13,813 nucleotides of DNA from an uncultured Eubacteriales bacterium. Lineage in GTDB: Bacteria > Bacillota > Clostridia > Lachnospirales > Bianqueaceae. This document shows, one piece after another, positions 1 to 7,052 of this stretch. Both the position numbers and the translations under genes were made by a program. The notes beneath the pieces are model-generated. The model was not told where the DNA came from and searched no databases. It saw only the letters and a list, made by a program, of their open reading frames with translations. The number at the start of each line of letters is the position of its first letter. Position 1 is the stretch's first letter. The stretch lies in NCBI GenBank assembly GCA_900322165.1, contig ONYR01000137.1, positions 1 through 13,813 of the forward strand, written 5' to 3'.

Positions 1-1
1 A

Positions 2-880
2 CCGCATCGGTTTTGGAACCATTTTGAGCCGGGGCGGGAGCTGCATGATGAGGTCGAAGTCTTTTGCTTCAACGGGCGAAGAGTGCTCGTGAAGGAAGAC
101 GAGAGCACCGGCAGTGGCGGATCAACGTTCTCTTTGCCGCTCGTCAAGGACTTTTCTATGGCCGCGCAGGCCGGTGCAGTCTCGCTTCGGTGGCTGTTTA
201 AGATGGATGAGAAGGACTATGCCGAGGCGGTTTATACCAGCAACGGCTATACCGCGCCGGACGGGTTTCGTTTTGTCGAGATGAACGAGCTTCGCTATCA
301 TAAGACCCTCCCGAAGGAGTGGATGTTCCTGCTTTACACCGCCTATCATCTGGACGGGTGGTATAAGGACAACCGTTACTGCGGGCGTTGCCGTGCGGAG
401 ATGGAGGACAGCAAGACCGAGCGGGCGCTGGTTTGTCCTCGCTGCGGGAAGGTCGTCTATCCGCGTATCAACCCGGCCGTGATCGTGGCGGTCGTGAGCG
501 GGGACGAGATCGTCCTGACGCAGTACGCCGGCCGCAGCATCAGCTACAATGCACTCGTGGCCGGGTTTACGGAGATCGGTGAGACCTTTGAAGAGACGGT
601 CGAGCGCGAGGTCATGGAAGAGATCGGCCTGAAGGTGAAAAACATCCGCTACTACAAAAGCCAGCCCTGGGGCATGGCCGCGGACATTCTGGCAGGCTAT
701 TTCTGTGAGGCCGATGGGGACCGGACGATCCACATGGAGGCAAATGAGCTCAAAAAAGCGGAGTGGACGAAGCGCGAGGACATCGTGCTGCAGCCCGATG
801 AGTTCAGCCTCACCAACGAGATGATGACGATCTTCAAAGAGGGCCGCGACCCGTACAGTCTGGAAAAACGTCTATCTTAA
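2..880 (+). CDS. nudC: NAD+/NADH diphosphatase (NudC-type Nudix hydrolase), 5' partial
   Basis: This enzyme should hydrolyse NAD(H) to NMN(H) plus AMP; members of the family can also remove NAD caps from RNA. The frame is open to base 2 with no stop. The upstream codons (PHRFWNHFEPG and onward) look like the usual NudC N-terminus, so the true start probably lies a few codons left of the window, and the GTG at 83 is only the first start-like codon in view. Counting from that GTG, a zinc ribbon has Cys100, Cys103, Cys118 and Cys121. The Nudix box spans residues 161-183 with the expected Gly, REVMEE and terminal Gly-Leu. SQPW follows at 193-196, the signature separating NudC from other Nudix proteins. 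After SQPW the sequence is GMAAD instead of the proteobacterial PFPxS, a form I associate with clostridial homologues. About 292 residues are visible. The family assignment is firm; the in-vivo substrate is inferred. Confidence 0.9.
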   Translation, partial: PHRFWNHFEPGRELHDEVEVFCFNGRRVLVKEDESTGSGGSTFSLPLVKDFSMAAQAGAVSLRWLFKMDEKDYAEAVYTSNGYTAPDGFRFVEMNELRYHKTLPKEWMFLLYTAYHLDGWYKDNRYCGRCRAEMEDSKTERALVCPRCGKVVYPRINPAVIVAVVSGDEIVLTQYAGRSISYNALVAGFTEIGETFEETVEREVMEEIGLKVKNIRYYKSQPWGMAADILAGYFCEADGDRTIHMEANELKKAEWTKREDIVLQPDEFSLTNEMMTIFKEGRDPYSLEKRLS

Positions 881-900
881 TCATTTCTAAAGAAGCTTTC

Positions 901-932
901 TTGTTTCTTCTTAATTCAGCACTACGTATAAT
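901..932 (+). promoter_or_regulatory. Candidate sigma-A promoter for the two-component operon
   Basis: A perfect TATAAT lies at 927-932 in the A+T-rich gap after nudC. The -35 is weak: TTTCTT at 904-909 sits at the ideal 17-bp spacing, and TTGTTT at 901-906 is closer to consensus but 20 bp away. It would give a leader of about 65 nt before the regulator start at 1002. The rest of the 881-1001 gap shows only an imperfect short dyad around the AAGCTT near 893. Confidence 0.55.
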
Positions 933-1001
933 ACAATTATCAGGCCGGGTGAAGGCGGAACGGGCAAAATGTTCGGCTCATCCGGCAGACAGGGGGATGC
1001 C

Positions 1002-1697
1002 ATGTATAATCTGCTGATCTGTGACGATGAGAGAGATATCGTTAACGCACTCAAGATCTACCTGAACGATCCGTCGTACACCATTTTTACGGCAAGCAAC
1101 GGTCAGGAAGCGCTGGAGATCGTGCAGCGCGAAGAGATCCATCTGGTGCTTTTGGATATCATGATGCCGGTCATGGACGGGATCACGGCGATGGTTCGCA
1201 TTCGCGAGGTGAGCAATGTGCCGGTGATTTTGCTGACAGCCAAGAGCGAGGACGGAGACAAGATCCTCGGGCTGAACGTCGGGGCGGATGATTACATTAC
1301 CAAACCCTTTAACCCACTCGAAGTGGCTGCGCGCGTAAAGTCGCAGCTGAGACGTTATCTGCAGCTTGGCAGCGGTCAGCCTTCGGACGAGGTGATCCGG
1401 ATCGGCGGGATCGAGATGGATGATAAGTCGAAGACGGTCCATCTTGACGGGGAAGAGGTTGCGCTTACGCCGAAGGAGTACGATATCCTGAAGCTGTTGA
1501 TGACCAACCCGGGCAAGGTGTATGCGCCGAAGGAGATCTATCGTCTTGTCTGGAAGGAAAAACCGCTCGGTTCGGATAACGCAGTAGCCGTGCATATTCG
1601 TCATCTGAGAGAGAAGATCGAATATGATCCGGCTGTGCCGCGGTATCTGAAGGTGGTCTTCGGGCAGGGATATGTGTTTGAAAACGGAAAAGCATAA
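1002..1697 (+). CDS. OmpR/PhoB-family response regulator
   Basis: This is a DNA-binding transcription regulator, phosphorylated by the kinase encoded just downstream. I chose ATG 1002 because AGGGGG at 991-996 sits 5 nt before it and MYNLLICDDE is a typical receiver N-terminus. An in-frame ATG at 969 would add 11 unlikely residues and has poorer ribosome-site spacing. The product is 231 residues. The receiver domain (about 1-115) has the acidic pair Asp8/Asp9, phospho-acceptor Asp52 in LLDIMMP, Thr79 and Lys101 in TKPF. The winged-helix output domain (about 130-228) has LTPKEYDILKLL and the terminal VVFGQGYVFE. The closest look-alikes are VanR-type regulators of Bacillota. The target genes cannot be read from the sequence. 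The kinase gene begins 53 nt after the stop, so the two are probably co-transcribed. Confidence 0.93.
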   Translation: MYNLLICDDERDIVNALKIYLNDPSYTIFTASNGQEALEIVQREEIHLVLLDIMMPVMDGITAMVRIREVSNVPVILLTAKSEDGDKILGLNVGADDYITKPFNPLEVAARVKSQLRRYLQLGSGQPSDEVIRIGGIEMDDKSKTVHLDGEEVALTPKEYDILKLLMTNPGKVYAPKEIYRLVWKEKPLGSDNAVAVHIRHLREKIEYDPAVPRYLKVVFGQGYVFENGKA

Positions 1698-1698
1698 A

Positions 1699-1745
1699 AA
1701 GGCAGGCGCAGGCTGTCAGTAGGCGGGACCGTATGCCTTGGGAGG
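1699..1745 (+). promoter_or_regulatory. Intercistronic dyad and the ribosome site that sets the kinase start
   Basis: AAGGCA at 1699-1704 is complementary to TGCCTT at 1734-1739, which abuts GGGAGG at 1740-1745. The latter is spaced 5 nt from ATG 1751 and decides that start over the in-frame ATG at 1733, which would lie upstream of this site. A fold of the dyad could influence kinase translation, but six pairs is weak. Confidence 0.4.
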
Positions 1746-1750
1746 CTGAA

Positions 1751-3853
1751 ATGAAGCGATTTTGGAGAACGATCGGCGGGAAAGTGATCCTGTTTTTGAC
1801 CGTTATTGTTTGTTTTTATGCGGTGATCGGCTCGGCCATCGGTGTGTATGTGATGGCAAACTGGTCGTCGGATTTCTACAGTTCTTCAGAGGAAGCGCTG
1901 CAGAAGGATATGATCGACTTCTATGCAAGGGAGCAGGTTCAGCGCAAACTGCTGCCGTATGTGTACGGTGATGAATTGCCTTCAACGGAAGACGGAGGGA
2001 CTTCGCTTCGCTATCGGATCTCGATCGCACACATTGTTGGCTCAACCGAGGTGTCGAGCAACCATTTTAACGGTGTGCAGGCGAAAATGGCTAACCTGGC
2101 CTACACGTATTATTACGCCAAAGGGGTGTATCATAATGCGGAGGACGGATGGATCGATCTGCTCGAGCTCAGTGAACAAGAGGTACAGACACTCGCTCCG
2201 GGCAGCGAATACTATAATTGTACGTTAGCCGAAATCTATACGGTTGAAGCCTATGTGGATGAATCGGTCCAGGTCATTGACCGCGTCTACCTGATCCGTG
2301 AGATCGTCCATATCGCCTATGCGATGCGTTACCGCATCGTGATCGTTGCCGCTGCAGCCTTTGTGCTGGGCTTGGTGGCGTTCATCGCCTTGATGTGCGT
2401 CACGGGCAAGCGCCGCGAGGATGAGGAGATCCATCTTGGACCGATCGCTCGCGTGCCGCTGGATGTGTTGCTTGGTGTCATCCTTTTCGGGGCTTTCATT
2501 GCTTATCTTGTACTGGATGAGGGGGTCGGGTTTATTGCATCAATCGCACTTGTGATCCTCTGGGTACACCTGCTGCTTGGCTTCTGCATGGACATCGCGG
2601 CAAGGATCAAGGCTAAAACGCTGTTCAAAAATACACTGATCTACCGCATCTTCCGAGGGATCTCGCAGCTGTTTAAAACCCTTCCGCTGACATGGAAAGC
2701 GGTGCTGACGCTGGGAATCTTCTGGCTGTTTGAAATGATCGTTTACCTCGGCATCCGATTCCAGCCCGGGATGGTAGTTGTCTCGATGGTGCTGGAGCGG
2801 ATCGTGCTGTTTGTCCTTATCATCATGGGTGTTTTCTGGATGAAGAAGCTGCAGGAAGCCGGCAAGCGGATGGCTGCGGGCGACCTGTCCTACAAGGTGG
2901 ATACGAAGAATATGTGGTATTCCGATCTGAAGCAGCATGGTGAGGATCTGAATTCGATCAGTGTCGGCATGCAGCGGGCCGTCGAGCAGCAGATGAAATC
3001 GGAACGCATGAAGACCGAGCTCATCACGAATGTGTCGCACGATATCAAAACGCCGCTGACCTCCATTATCAATTATGCGGATCTGATCTCCAAAGAGGAG
3101 ACGGACAACGAAAACATCAAGGAATACGCGGAGGTGCTGACAAGGCAGTCCGCGAGACTGAAGCGCCTGATCGAAGACCTTGTCGAGGCTTCGCGCGCAT
3201 CGACCGGAAACCTGGAAGTGGTGCTGACGCAGTGCGAAGCGGCGACTTTCGTGGAGCAGGCTGCCGGCGAATATGAAGAGCGCCTGCAGGCGCAGAACCT
3301 GACGCTTGTGACTCAGTGCGAGGATGTGCCGATGCCGATCATGGCGGACGGCCGCCGCATGTGGCGCGTGTTCGACAACCTGATGAGCAACATCTGCAAG
3401 TACGCACAGCCCGGCACCCGCGTCTATCTGACACTCTCCCGGTTCAACAACAACGTACTGTTTACCTTTAAAAACACTTCCCGCGAAGCGCTGAACATCA
3501 GCGCCGAGGAGCTGATGGAGCGCTTTGTCCGCGGCGACGAGTCGCGTCACACCGAGGGCAACGGCCTCGGCCTCTCGATCGCGCGCAGCCTGACCGAGCT
3601 GCAGGGTGGCAATTTGAACCTCATCATCGATGGCGACCTGTTCAAGGCCATCCTCCGCTTCCCGATCGCCGGAAGTGTGCCGCTGCCCCAAGGGCAGACG
3701 GTGATACCGCAGCAGCAGATGGTGCAGCCGCAGCAGGGAGTGAGACCTCAGGCAACTCAGCCGCAGGGAATGCAGGGAATGCAGCCGGCGAATATGCCGC
3801 AGGCTGCACAGCCGCAGCTATCTCAAGGCGGTTCCCCGGCAATAAAACACTAA
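1751..3853 (+). CDS. Polytopic sensor histidine kinase with Gln/Pro-rich C-terminal tail
   Basis: This is a membrane sensor kinase that should autophosphorylate on His430 and pass phosphate to Asp52 of the upstream regulator. The product is 700 residues from ATG 1751. TM1 is about 11-36, followed by an extracytoplasmic domain (about 37-193) with no motif I recognise. Five further hydrophobic segments follow at about 195-217, 237-255, 260-280, 316-336 and 341-363, giving six TMs with both ends in the cytoplasm. A HAMP-like stretch (about 364-410) leads to the H-box VSHDIKTPLTS, the N-box around DNLMSN (542-547) and the G-box GNGLGLS (603-609). The core resembles VanS-type kinases of Clostridia. 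Residues 641-700, after the ATPase domain, are a low-complexity tail with 17 Gln and many Pro and Met residues. Ligand unknown. The strong terminator downstream makes this the last gene of its operon. Confidence 0.92.
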   Translation: MKRFWRTIGGKVILFLTVIVCFYAVIGSAIGVYVMANWSSDFYSSSEEALQKDMIDFYAREQVQRKLLPYVYGDELPSTEDGGTSLRYRISIAHIVGSTEVSSNHFNGVQAKMANLAYTYYYAKGVYHNAEDGWIDLLELSEQEVQTLAPGSEYYNCTLAEIYTVEAYVDESVQVIDRVYLIREIVHIAYAMRYRIVIVAAAAFVLGLVAFIALMCVTGKRREDEEIHLGPIARVPLDVLLGVILFGAFIAYLVLDEGVGFIASIALVILWVHLLLGFCMDIAARIKAKTLFKNTLIYRIFRGISQLFKTLPLTWKAVLTLGIFWLFEMIVYLGIRFQPGMVVVSMVLERIVLFVLIIMGVFWMKKLQEAGKRMAAGDLSYKVDTKNMWYSDLKQHGEDLNSISVGMQRAVEQQMKSERMKTELITNVSHDIKTPLTSIINYADLISKEETDNENIKEYAEVLTRQSARLKRLIEDLVEASRASTGNLEVVLTQCEAATFVEQAAGEYEERLQAQNLTLVTQCEDVPMPIMADGRRMWRVFDNLMSNICKYAQPGTRVYLTLSRFNNNVLFTFKNTSREALNISAEELMERFVRGDESRHTEGNGLGLSIARSLTELQGGNLNLIIDGDLFKAILRFPIAGSVPLPQGQTVIPQQQMVQPQQGVRPQATQPQGMQGMQPANMPQAAQPQLSQGGSPAIKH

Positions 3854-3896
3854 GTTCATTTCAGTCCATGATGGAACCTCGTGTTCCTCTATCATT

Positions 3897-3935
3897 GCCC
3901 CTCCGAAGGCAGAACCTCGGAGGGGCTTTTTTTTT
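3897..3935 (+). terminator. Rho-independent terminator of the two-component operon
   Basis: GCCCCTCCGA (3897-3906) is perfectly complementary to TCGGAGGGGC (3917-3926), a 10-bp G+C-rich stem with a 10-nt loop, followed directly by nine T residues (3927-3935). It starts 44 nt after the kinase stop. Confidence 0.95.
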
Positions 3936-4042
3936 GGCTTGACTCGCGAAAATGAGAGAATGAGTGTGATTTGATGGGAAGATGTGGTGAAATCAGGAGG
4001 AATCACTTAAACCACCATACCAAAAAAATGAATTGCGAAAAG

Positions 4043-4133
4043 TGATATGAAACAGTAATTCAATATGCCTTAAACAGTTCTCGAACAGGCGGGTGCGCCT
4101 CAAAACCGGAAATCCGCCACATATCATATTGAA
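4043..4133 (+). repeat. Nested, partly mutually exclusive inverted repeats; possible structured RNA
   Basis: TTCAATATG (4059-4067) is perfectly complementary to CATATTGAA (4125-4133). Inside it GGCGGGT (4088-4094) pairs with ATCCGCC (4112-4118), with one G-U pair. Two competing helices reuse the same bases: AGGCG/CGCCT (4087-4091 with 4096-4100, GGTG loop) and TGATATG/CATATCA (4043-4049 with 4120-4126). No U-tract follows, so it is not an ordinary terminator on this strand. Function unknown. Confidence 0.5.
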
Positions 4134-4179
4134 AAAAAGCTTTGTTCGTGTTAGCTTAATTCTTAGAAAGCATTCCCCT

Positions 4180-4194
4180 CCTAAGCGATTTAGG
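4180..4194 (+). repeat. Short dyad, possible operator
   Basis: CCTAA (4180-4184) and TTAGG (4190-4194) flank GCGAT, with CCC and GGG further out at about 4176-4178 and 4198-4200. It lies about 50 nt before the hydrolase start and could be a protein-binding site or a small leader hairpin. Arms this short could be chance. Confidence 0.3.
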
Positions 4195-4246
4195 TATGGG
4201 TAATTTCAGACAATAAAGAGAGTTGAAGACTAGAAAGGAGAGTCCT

Positions 4247-6262
4247 ATGAAAGCTGACACAAGGAAATGGTGGATCTTGTTTTGCGCTTTTCTGGTGTGC
4301 GCGATGGTCTTGATGACATTCGCAAACCGGATCCAGACCGACGGCGGGCGCGTCAAGATTTCTACCGGCACGATCGAGACCGAAGACGGTGTAATGACCT
4401 ACAAGCTCTATACCCCTGAAAACGCGACCGAAGCCACCCCTGCGTCAGCCGTTCTGATGCTGCACGGCTATCAGAACGATCGCGAGACCTCCGCTTCTTT
4501 TGCTATTGAGCTTGCCAGACGCGGCGTGGTGGTCATGTCACTCGATGAGTATGGACACGGCTACACGACCGTTGGTCTCTTGAAGCGTGGCTATGTGAAC
4601 CACAAAGTGACCGTGAACTACGGTCTTGACAGTGAGGCGGACGGGACGTTCGTTTCGATCGGCGGGCAGACGCGCTACCGGATCATGATGAACTTCTCGA
4701 ACCTGTCCTTCTTTAATGAACATTACACGACCGACTCGGACGGCAACGTGCTGACGGATTCGTCCTGCGGCGGTATCGCAGCCTATGCGGTACTGGCGGA
4801 CATGCCGAATGTGGATGAGACGCGCATGGCGGTGAGCGGCCACTCGATGGGAACCTGGGCGAGCTGGTCGGTCGCGGCGGCTTACGCGGAGGCGGTGAAC
4901 GAGGAGGGCAAGAGCATCGCGCCTCGGGCCGTGGTGCTGCAGTGCGGCGAGGTCTTCACGGACGATGTCTACGATTCGGAGAAGATCCACTTTAACAACG
5001 TCCTGATCCTGCAGGCAAAATATGAGGAATTCAGCTATTTCCGTGACTATAAGCTGAACGTCACGGAGGAGCTTTTGAAGAGTGACCTTCGGTGCGCATT
5101 CCTCGGAACGACTCCGGACAAGGCGGCCTGGGATACCACGTACGGCAGTTTTGCGGACGGTTCGGCAAGACGCTACGAGCTGCTCTACACGAACCATCGC
5201 CTGGTTCCGATGTCCGACCGTGGCCTGACGGTCTCGATGGAGTGGTTTGACAATTCGATCGGACTTGACGCGGCGCAGGTTTCCTACGATAATCATACGG
5301 CCGGGACGAAGGAGTCCCTGACGCTCGCGGCAATGCTGCTGACGTTGTTTGCGCTTGTTCCGGCGCTCGAGCTGCTGCTGAAGACGAAGTTCTTCGGCAA
5401 GGTCGTGGTCGGCAAGCCCGCGATGGAAACAGCACAGACGAACAAGGGCTGGTGGAAGGGCCTCATCATTACGGTCCTGATCTCCGGTCTCTCGTTCCCG
5501 TTCATGACCCAGCTCGGACATGGTCTGCTGCCGCTGCCGGAGGGCATTTTCAGGATGACGGTCGGCAACGGTTTCCTGAGCTGGTACCTGTTCCTGATCA
5601 TCGTGATGATCGTGACAACGCTCATCGCGAAAAACGGGGCGAAGAAGAAAAAGAAAGTCTACGACTGGAACACGATCGGCCTCAGCTCGCCGAAAAAGGG
5701 TGCAAAGCTTGAGTGGAGCCTGCTGTTTAGAAGCCTGCTGCTGGTGGTGATCCTTGTGGCGATCGTCTACGCGATGACAACGCTGACGAAGGTTCTGTTC
5801 GACCTTGACCTGCGTATTATCTGGCCGTTCTTCAAGTCCTTCAACCTGCTGAGGCTCGGCCAGTTCTTTGTCTACCTGCCGATCTTCCTCCTGTTCTACA
5901 TCCTGAACAACTCGAAGATCATGGCAGGCATGCGCACGAAAGCCACCTACGTTGTTGGCTGGAAGGGCTTTTTGTCGAGCTGGTGGAGAAACCTGCTGGC
6001 CATGGCCGGCGGCTTGATCCTTATCACGCTGCTCGAGTACGTGCCGTTCTTCATGGGCATCGGGCCCGGCGCGGACGTGCTGTTCGGCTCGACCTTCGGC
6101 GGCCCGTTCATGTCGCTGTTGATCCTGTTCGTGCCGCAGGTGTTCTTCTTCAGTCTGTGGTGCACCTACGCCTACCGGCGCACCGGCAATGTTTACACCG
6201 GCGCGATGACCGTGGCCATGCTGGCCTGCTGGATCGTCACGGGCGGATCGTCGTTCATTTGA
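4247..6262 (+). CDS. Alpha/beta hydrolase fused to a polytopic membrane domain
   Basis: The product has 671 residues from ATG 4247, chosen because AAAGGAG at 4234-4240 is 6 nt upstream; a TTG at 4223 would add eight residues upstream of that site. TM1 (about 8-26) is followed by an alpha/beta-hydrolase domain (about 40-335). It has HGY at 73-75 (oxyanion loop), DEYGHGY at 100-106, and the nucleophile elbow GHSMG with Ser200. His317 in TNHRLVP is the likely catalytic His; the acid is unclear. From about 357 to 668 come roughly eight more hydrophobic segments, interrupted by a Lys-rich loop (466-470). With an odd TM1 and an odd number of charges near it, the hydrolase domain probably faces outside, where it could act on lipids, wall material or peptides, but no substrate is shown. 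A weak hairpin and a phosphopantetheinyl transferase gene follow. Fold confident, reaction unknown. Confidence 0.8.
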   Translation: MKADTRKWWILFCAFLVCAMVLMTFANRIQTDGGRVKISTGTIETEDGVMTYKLYTPENATEATPASAVLMLHGYQNDRETSASFAIELARRGVVVMSLDEYGHGYTTVGLLKRGYVNHKVTVNYGLDSEADGTFVSIGGQTRYRIMMNFSNLSFFNEHYTTDSDGNVLTDSSCGGIAAYAVLADMPNVDETRMAVSGHSMGTWASWSVAAAYAEAVNEEGKSIAPRAVVLQCGEVFTDDVYDSEKIHFNNVLILQAKYEEFSYFRDYKLNVTEELLKSDLRCAFLGTTPDKAAWDTTYGSFADGSARRYELLYTNHRLVPMSDRGLTVSMEWFDNSIGLDAAQVSYDNHTAGTKESLTLAAMLLTLFALVPALELLLKTKFFGKVVVGKPAMETAQTNKGWWKGLIITVLISGLSFPFMTQLGHGLLPLPEGIFRMTVGNGFLSWYLFLIIVMIVTTLIAKNGAKKKKKVYDWNTIGLSSPKKGAKLEWSLLFRSLLLVVILVAIVYAMTTLTKVLFDLDLRIIWPFFKSFNLLRLGQFFVYLPIFLLFYILNNSKIMAGMRTKATYVVGWKGFLSSWWRNLLAMAGGLILITLLEYVPFFMGIGPGADVLFGSTFGGPFMSLLILFVPQVFFFSLWCTYAYRRTGNVYTGAMTVAMLACWIVTGGSSFI

Positions 6263-6278
6263 TGAAAGTACAGAAGGG

Positions 6279-6305
6279 GGCTCGCCCACCGCAAACGGGC
6301 GAGTC
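6279..6305 (+). terminator. Hairpin without a strong U-tract; weak terminator or attenuator
   Basis: GGCTCGCCC (6279-6287) pairs with GGGCGAGTC (6297-6305) around a 9-nt loop with one G-U pair. Only a broken run (ATCCTTTGC) follows, so termination is probably partial, allowing read-through into the transferase gene, whose start is only 24 nt after the hairpin. Confidence 0.45.
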
Positions 6306-6328
6306 ATCCTTTGCAAAATGGAGCGTGT

Positions 6329-7024
6329 ATGCTGAAAGTATGGATCGCGGACACTACACCACTGGAAGATCCTGAGATCTTCAAAAGGTGGCTCATGCGT
6401 GTGCCGTATGACCGGAAAGAGAAAGTCCTGCGTATCGCGGAGGGGCGCATTCGGAGTCTGGGGGCGGGAGCGTTGCTTGATACGGCGCTTATTCCACTCG
6501 GGCTTGACCGGGCGGAGACCGAAATTTCAAAGTACGGAAAACCGTATTTTAAGGGCCGGGATGATCTGTATTTCAACCTGTCCCACTCTGGGAGCCGAGC
6601 GATGCTCGTTTTGTCCGACCATGAAGTGGGCTGCGATGTGGAGCAGATCCGCGACACCGTGGCATCCCAGAAGGTGGCGGCTCACTTTTTCTGTGAAGAA
6701 GAGAAAGCGTTCATCGCTCGCGCCGCCGATGAAGCGGAGAAACGGGAGCGGTTTTTCCGGCTTTGGACACTGAAGGAAAGCTATATCAAGGCTACCGGAC
6801 GCGGCTTGGCGGAGAAGCTTGATACGTTTTGCGTCCAGCCTCCGGAAGAGCGGGACGGAGACGCGAGCCTGCTGCGCAGCAAGGACCCGAGACCGTGCAG
6901 TCTGCATGAGCTGGCGTTTGATGATGACTATTGCTATGCCATCAGCGTCTTTGGGGAGCACGAGAAGATAACTGCACTGAGCTTCGCAGACCTCGCAGAT
7001 ATCCTTCACTGGCCGCTGCCGTAA
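6329..7024 (+). CDS. Sfp-type 4'-phosphopantetheinyl transferase
   Basis: This enzyme moves the phosphopantetheine arm of coenzyme A onto a Ser of an acyl- or peptidyl-carrier protein in the cytosol. ATG 6329 is preferred, with GGAG at 6320-6323 five nt upstream; a TTG at 6311 would fall within the downstream flank of the hairpin. The product is 231 residues, normal for the Sfp/Gsp/AcpT family. Motifs in order: YGKPYF at 69-74, FNLSHSG at 82-88, magnesium-binding Asp103 and Glu105 in GCDVEQ, and WTLKESYIKATGRGL starting at Trp146, with Lys149, Glu150 and Lys154. No carrier protein or synthase is next to it, so the client must be elsewhere. A serine hydrolase gene follows after 28 nt. Confidence 0.9.
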   Translation: MLKVWIADTTPLEDPEIFKRWLMRVPYDRKEKVLRIAEGRIRSLGAGALLDTALIPLGLDRAETEISKYGKPYFKGRDDLYFNLSHSGSRAMLVLSDHEVGCDVEQIRDTVASQKVAAHFFCEEEKAFIARAADEAEKRERFFRLWTLKESYIKATGRGLAEKLDTFCVQPPEERDGDASLLRSKDPRPCSLHELAFDDDYCYAISVFGEHEKITALSFADLADILHWPLP

Positions 7025-7052
7025 TCACTATATTGGTAAGGAGCATATTTCC

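Larger units (their letters stand above)
3936..4246 (+). other. A+T-richer non-coding region upstream of the membrane hydrolase
   Basis: About 310 bases carry no credible gene and are visibly richer in A and T than the flanking genes. They contain TTGACT at 3939-3944 without a matching -10, an AGGAGG at 3995-4000 with no start codon at usable distance, three dyads (3984-4015, 4043-4133 and 4180-4194) and the ribosome site of the next gene. A promoter for the hydrolase must lie here or further upstream, but I found no convincing -35/-10 pair. Confidence 0.6.

Noticed and set aside
893..905. AAGCTTTCTT dyad after nudC as a terminator
   Set aside because: The arms are short and out of register by one base, and the following T residues are broken by other bases.
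969..1001. Longer start (ATG 969) for the response regulator
   Set aside because: The added residues do not resemble a receiver N-terminus, and the best ribosome site (991-996) lies downstream of that ATG.
2540..3691. A 383-codon minus-strand frame opposite the histidine kinase
   Set aside because: It lies wholly against the H, N and G boxes of the kinase and has no recognisable domain.
3939..3967. TTGACT as a promoter -35
   Set aside because: No acceptable -10 lies 16-18 bp downstream, and the site overlaps the flank of the kinase terminator.
4062..4130. A miniature transposable element defined by the inverted arms at 4059-4067 and 4125-4133
   Set aside because: No flanking target duplication is visible, and nine-base arms with no second copy in the window are too little.
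4040..4135. tRNA-like look of the GC-rich core, on either strand
   Set aside because: A TTCGA-like string appears, but no acceptor stem, 5-bp T stem with a 7-nt loop, or anticodon arm can be built around it.
4538..6316. A 592-codon minus-strand frame opposite the membrane hydrolase
   Set aside because: The + strand product has a nucleophile elbow and membrane helices with a proper ribosome site. The antisense product is Gln/Arg/His-rich, typical of a shadow frame.
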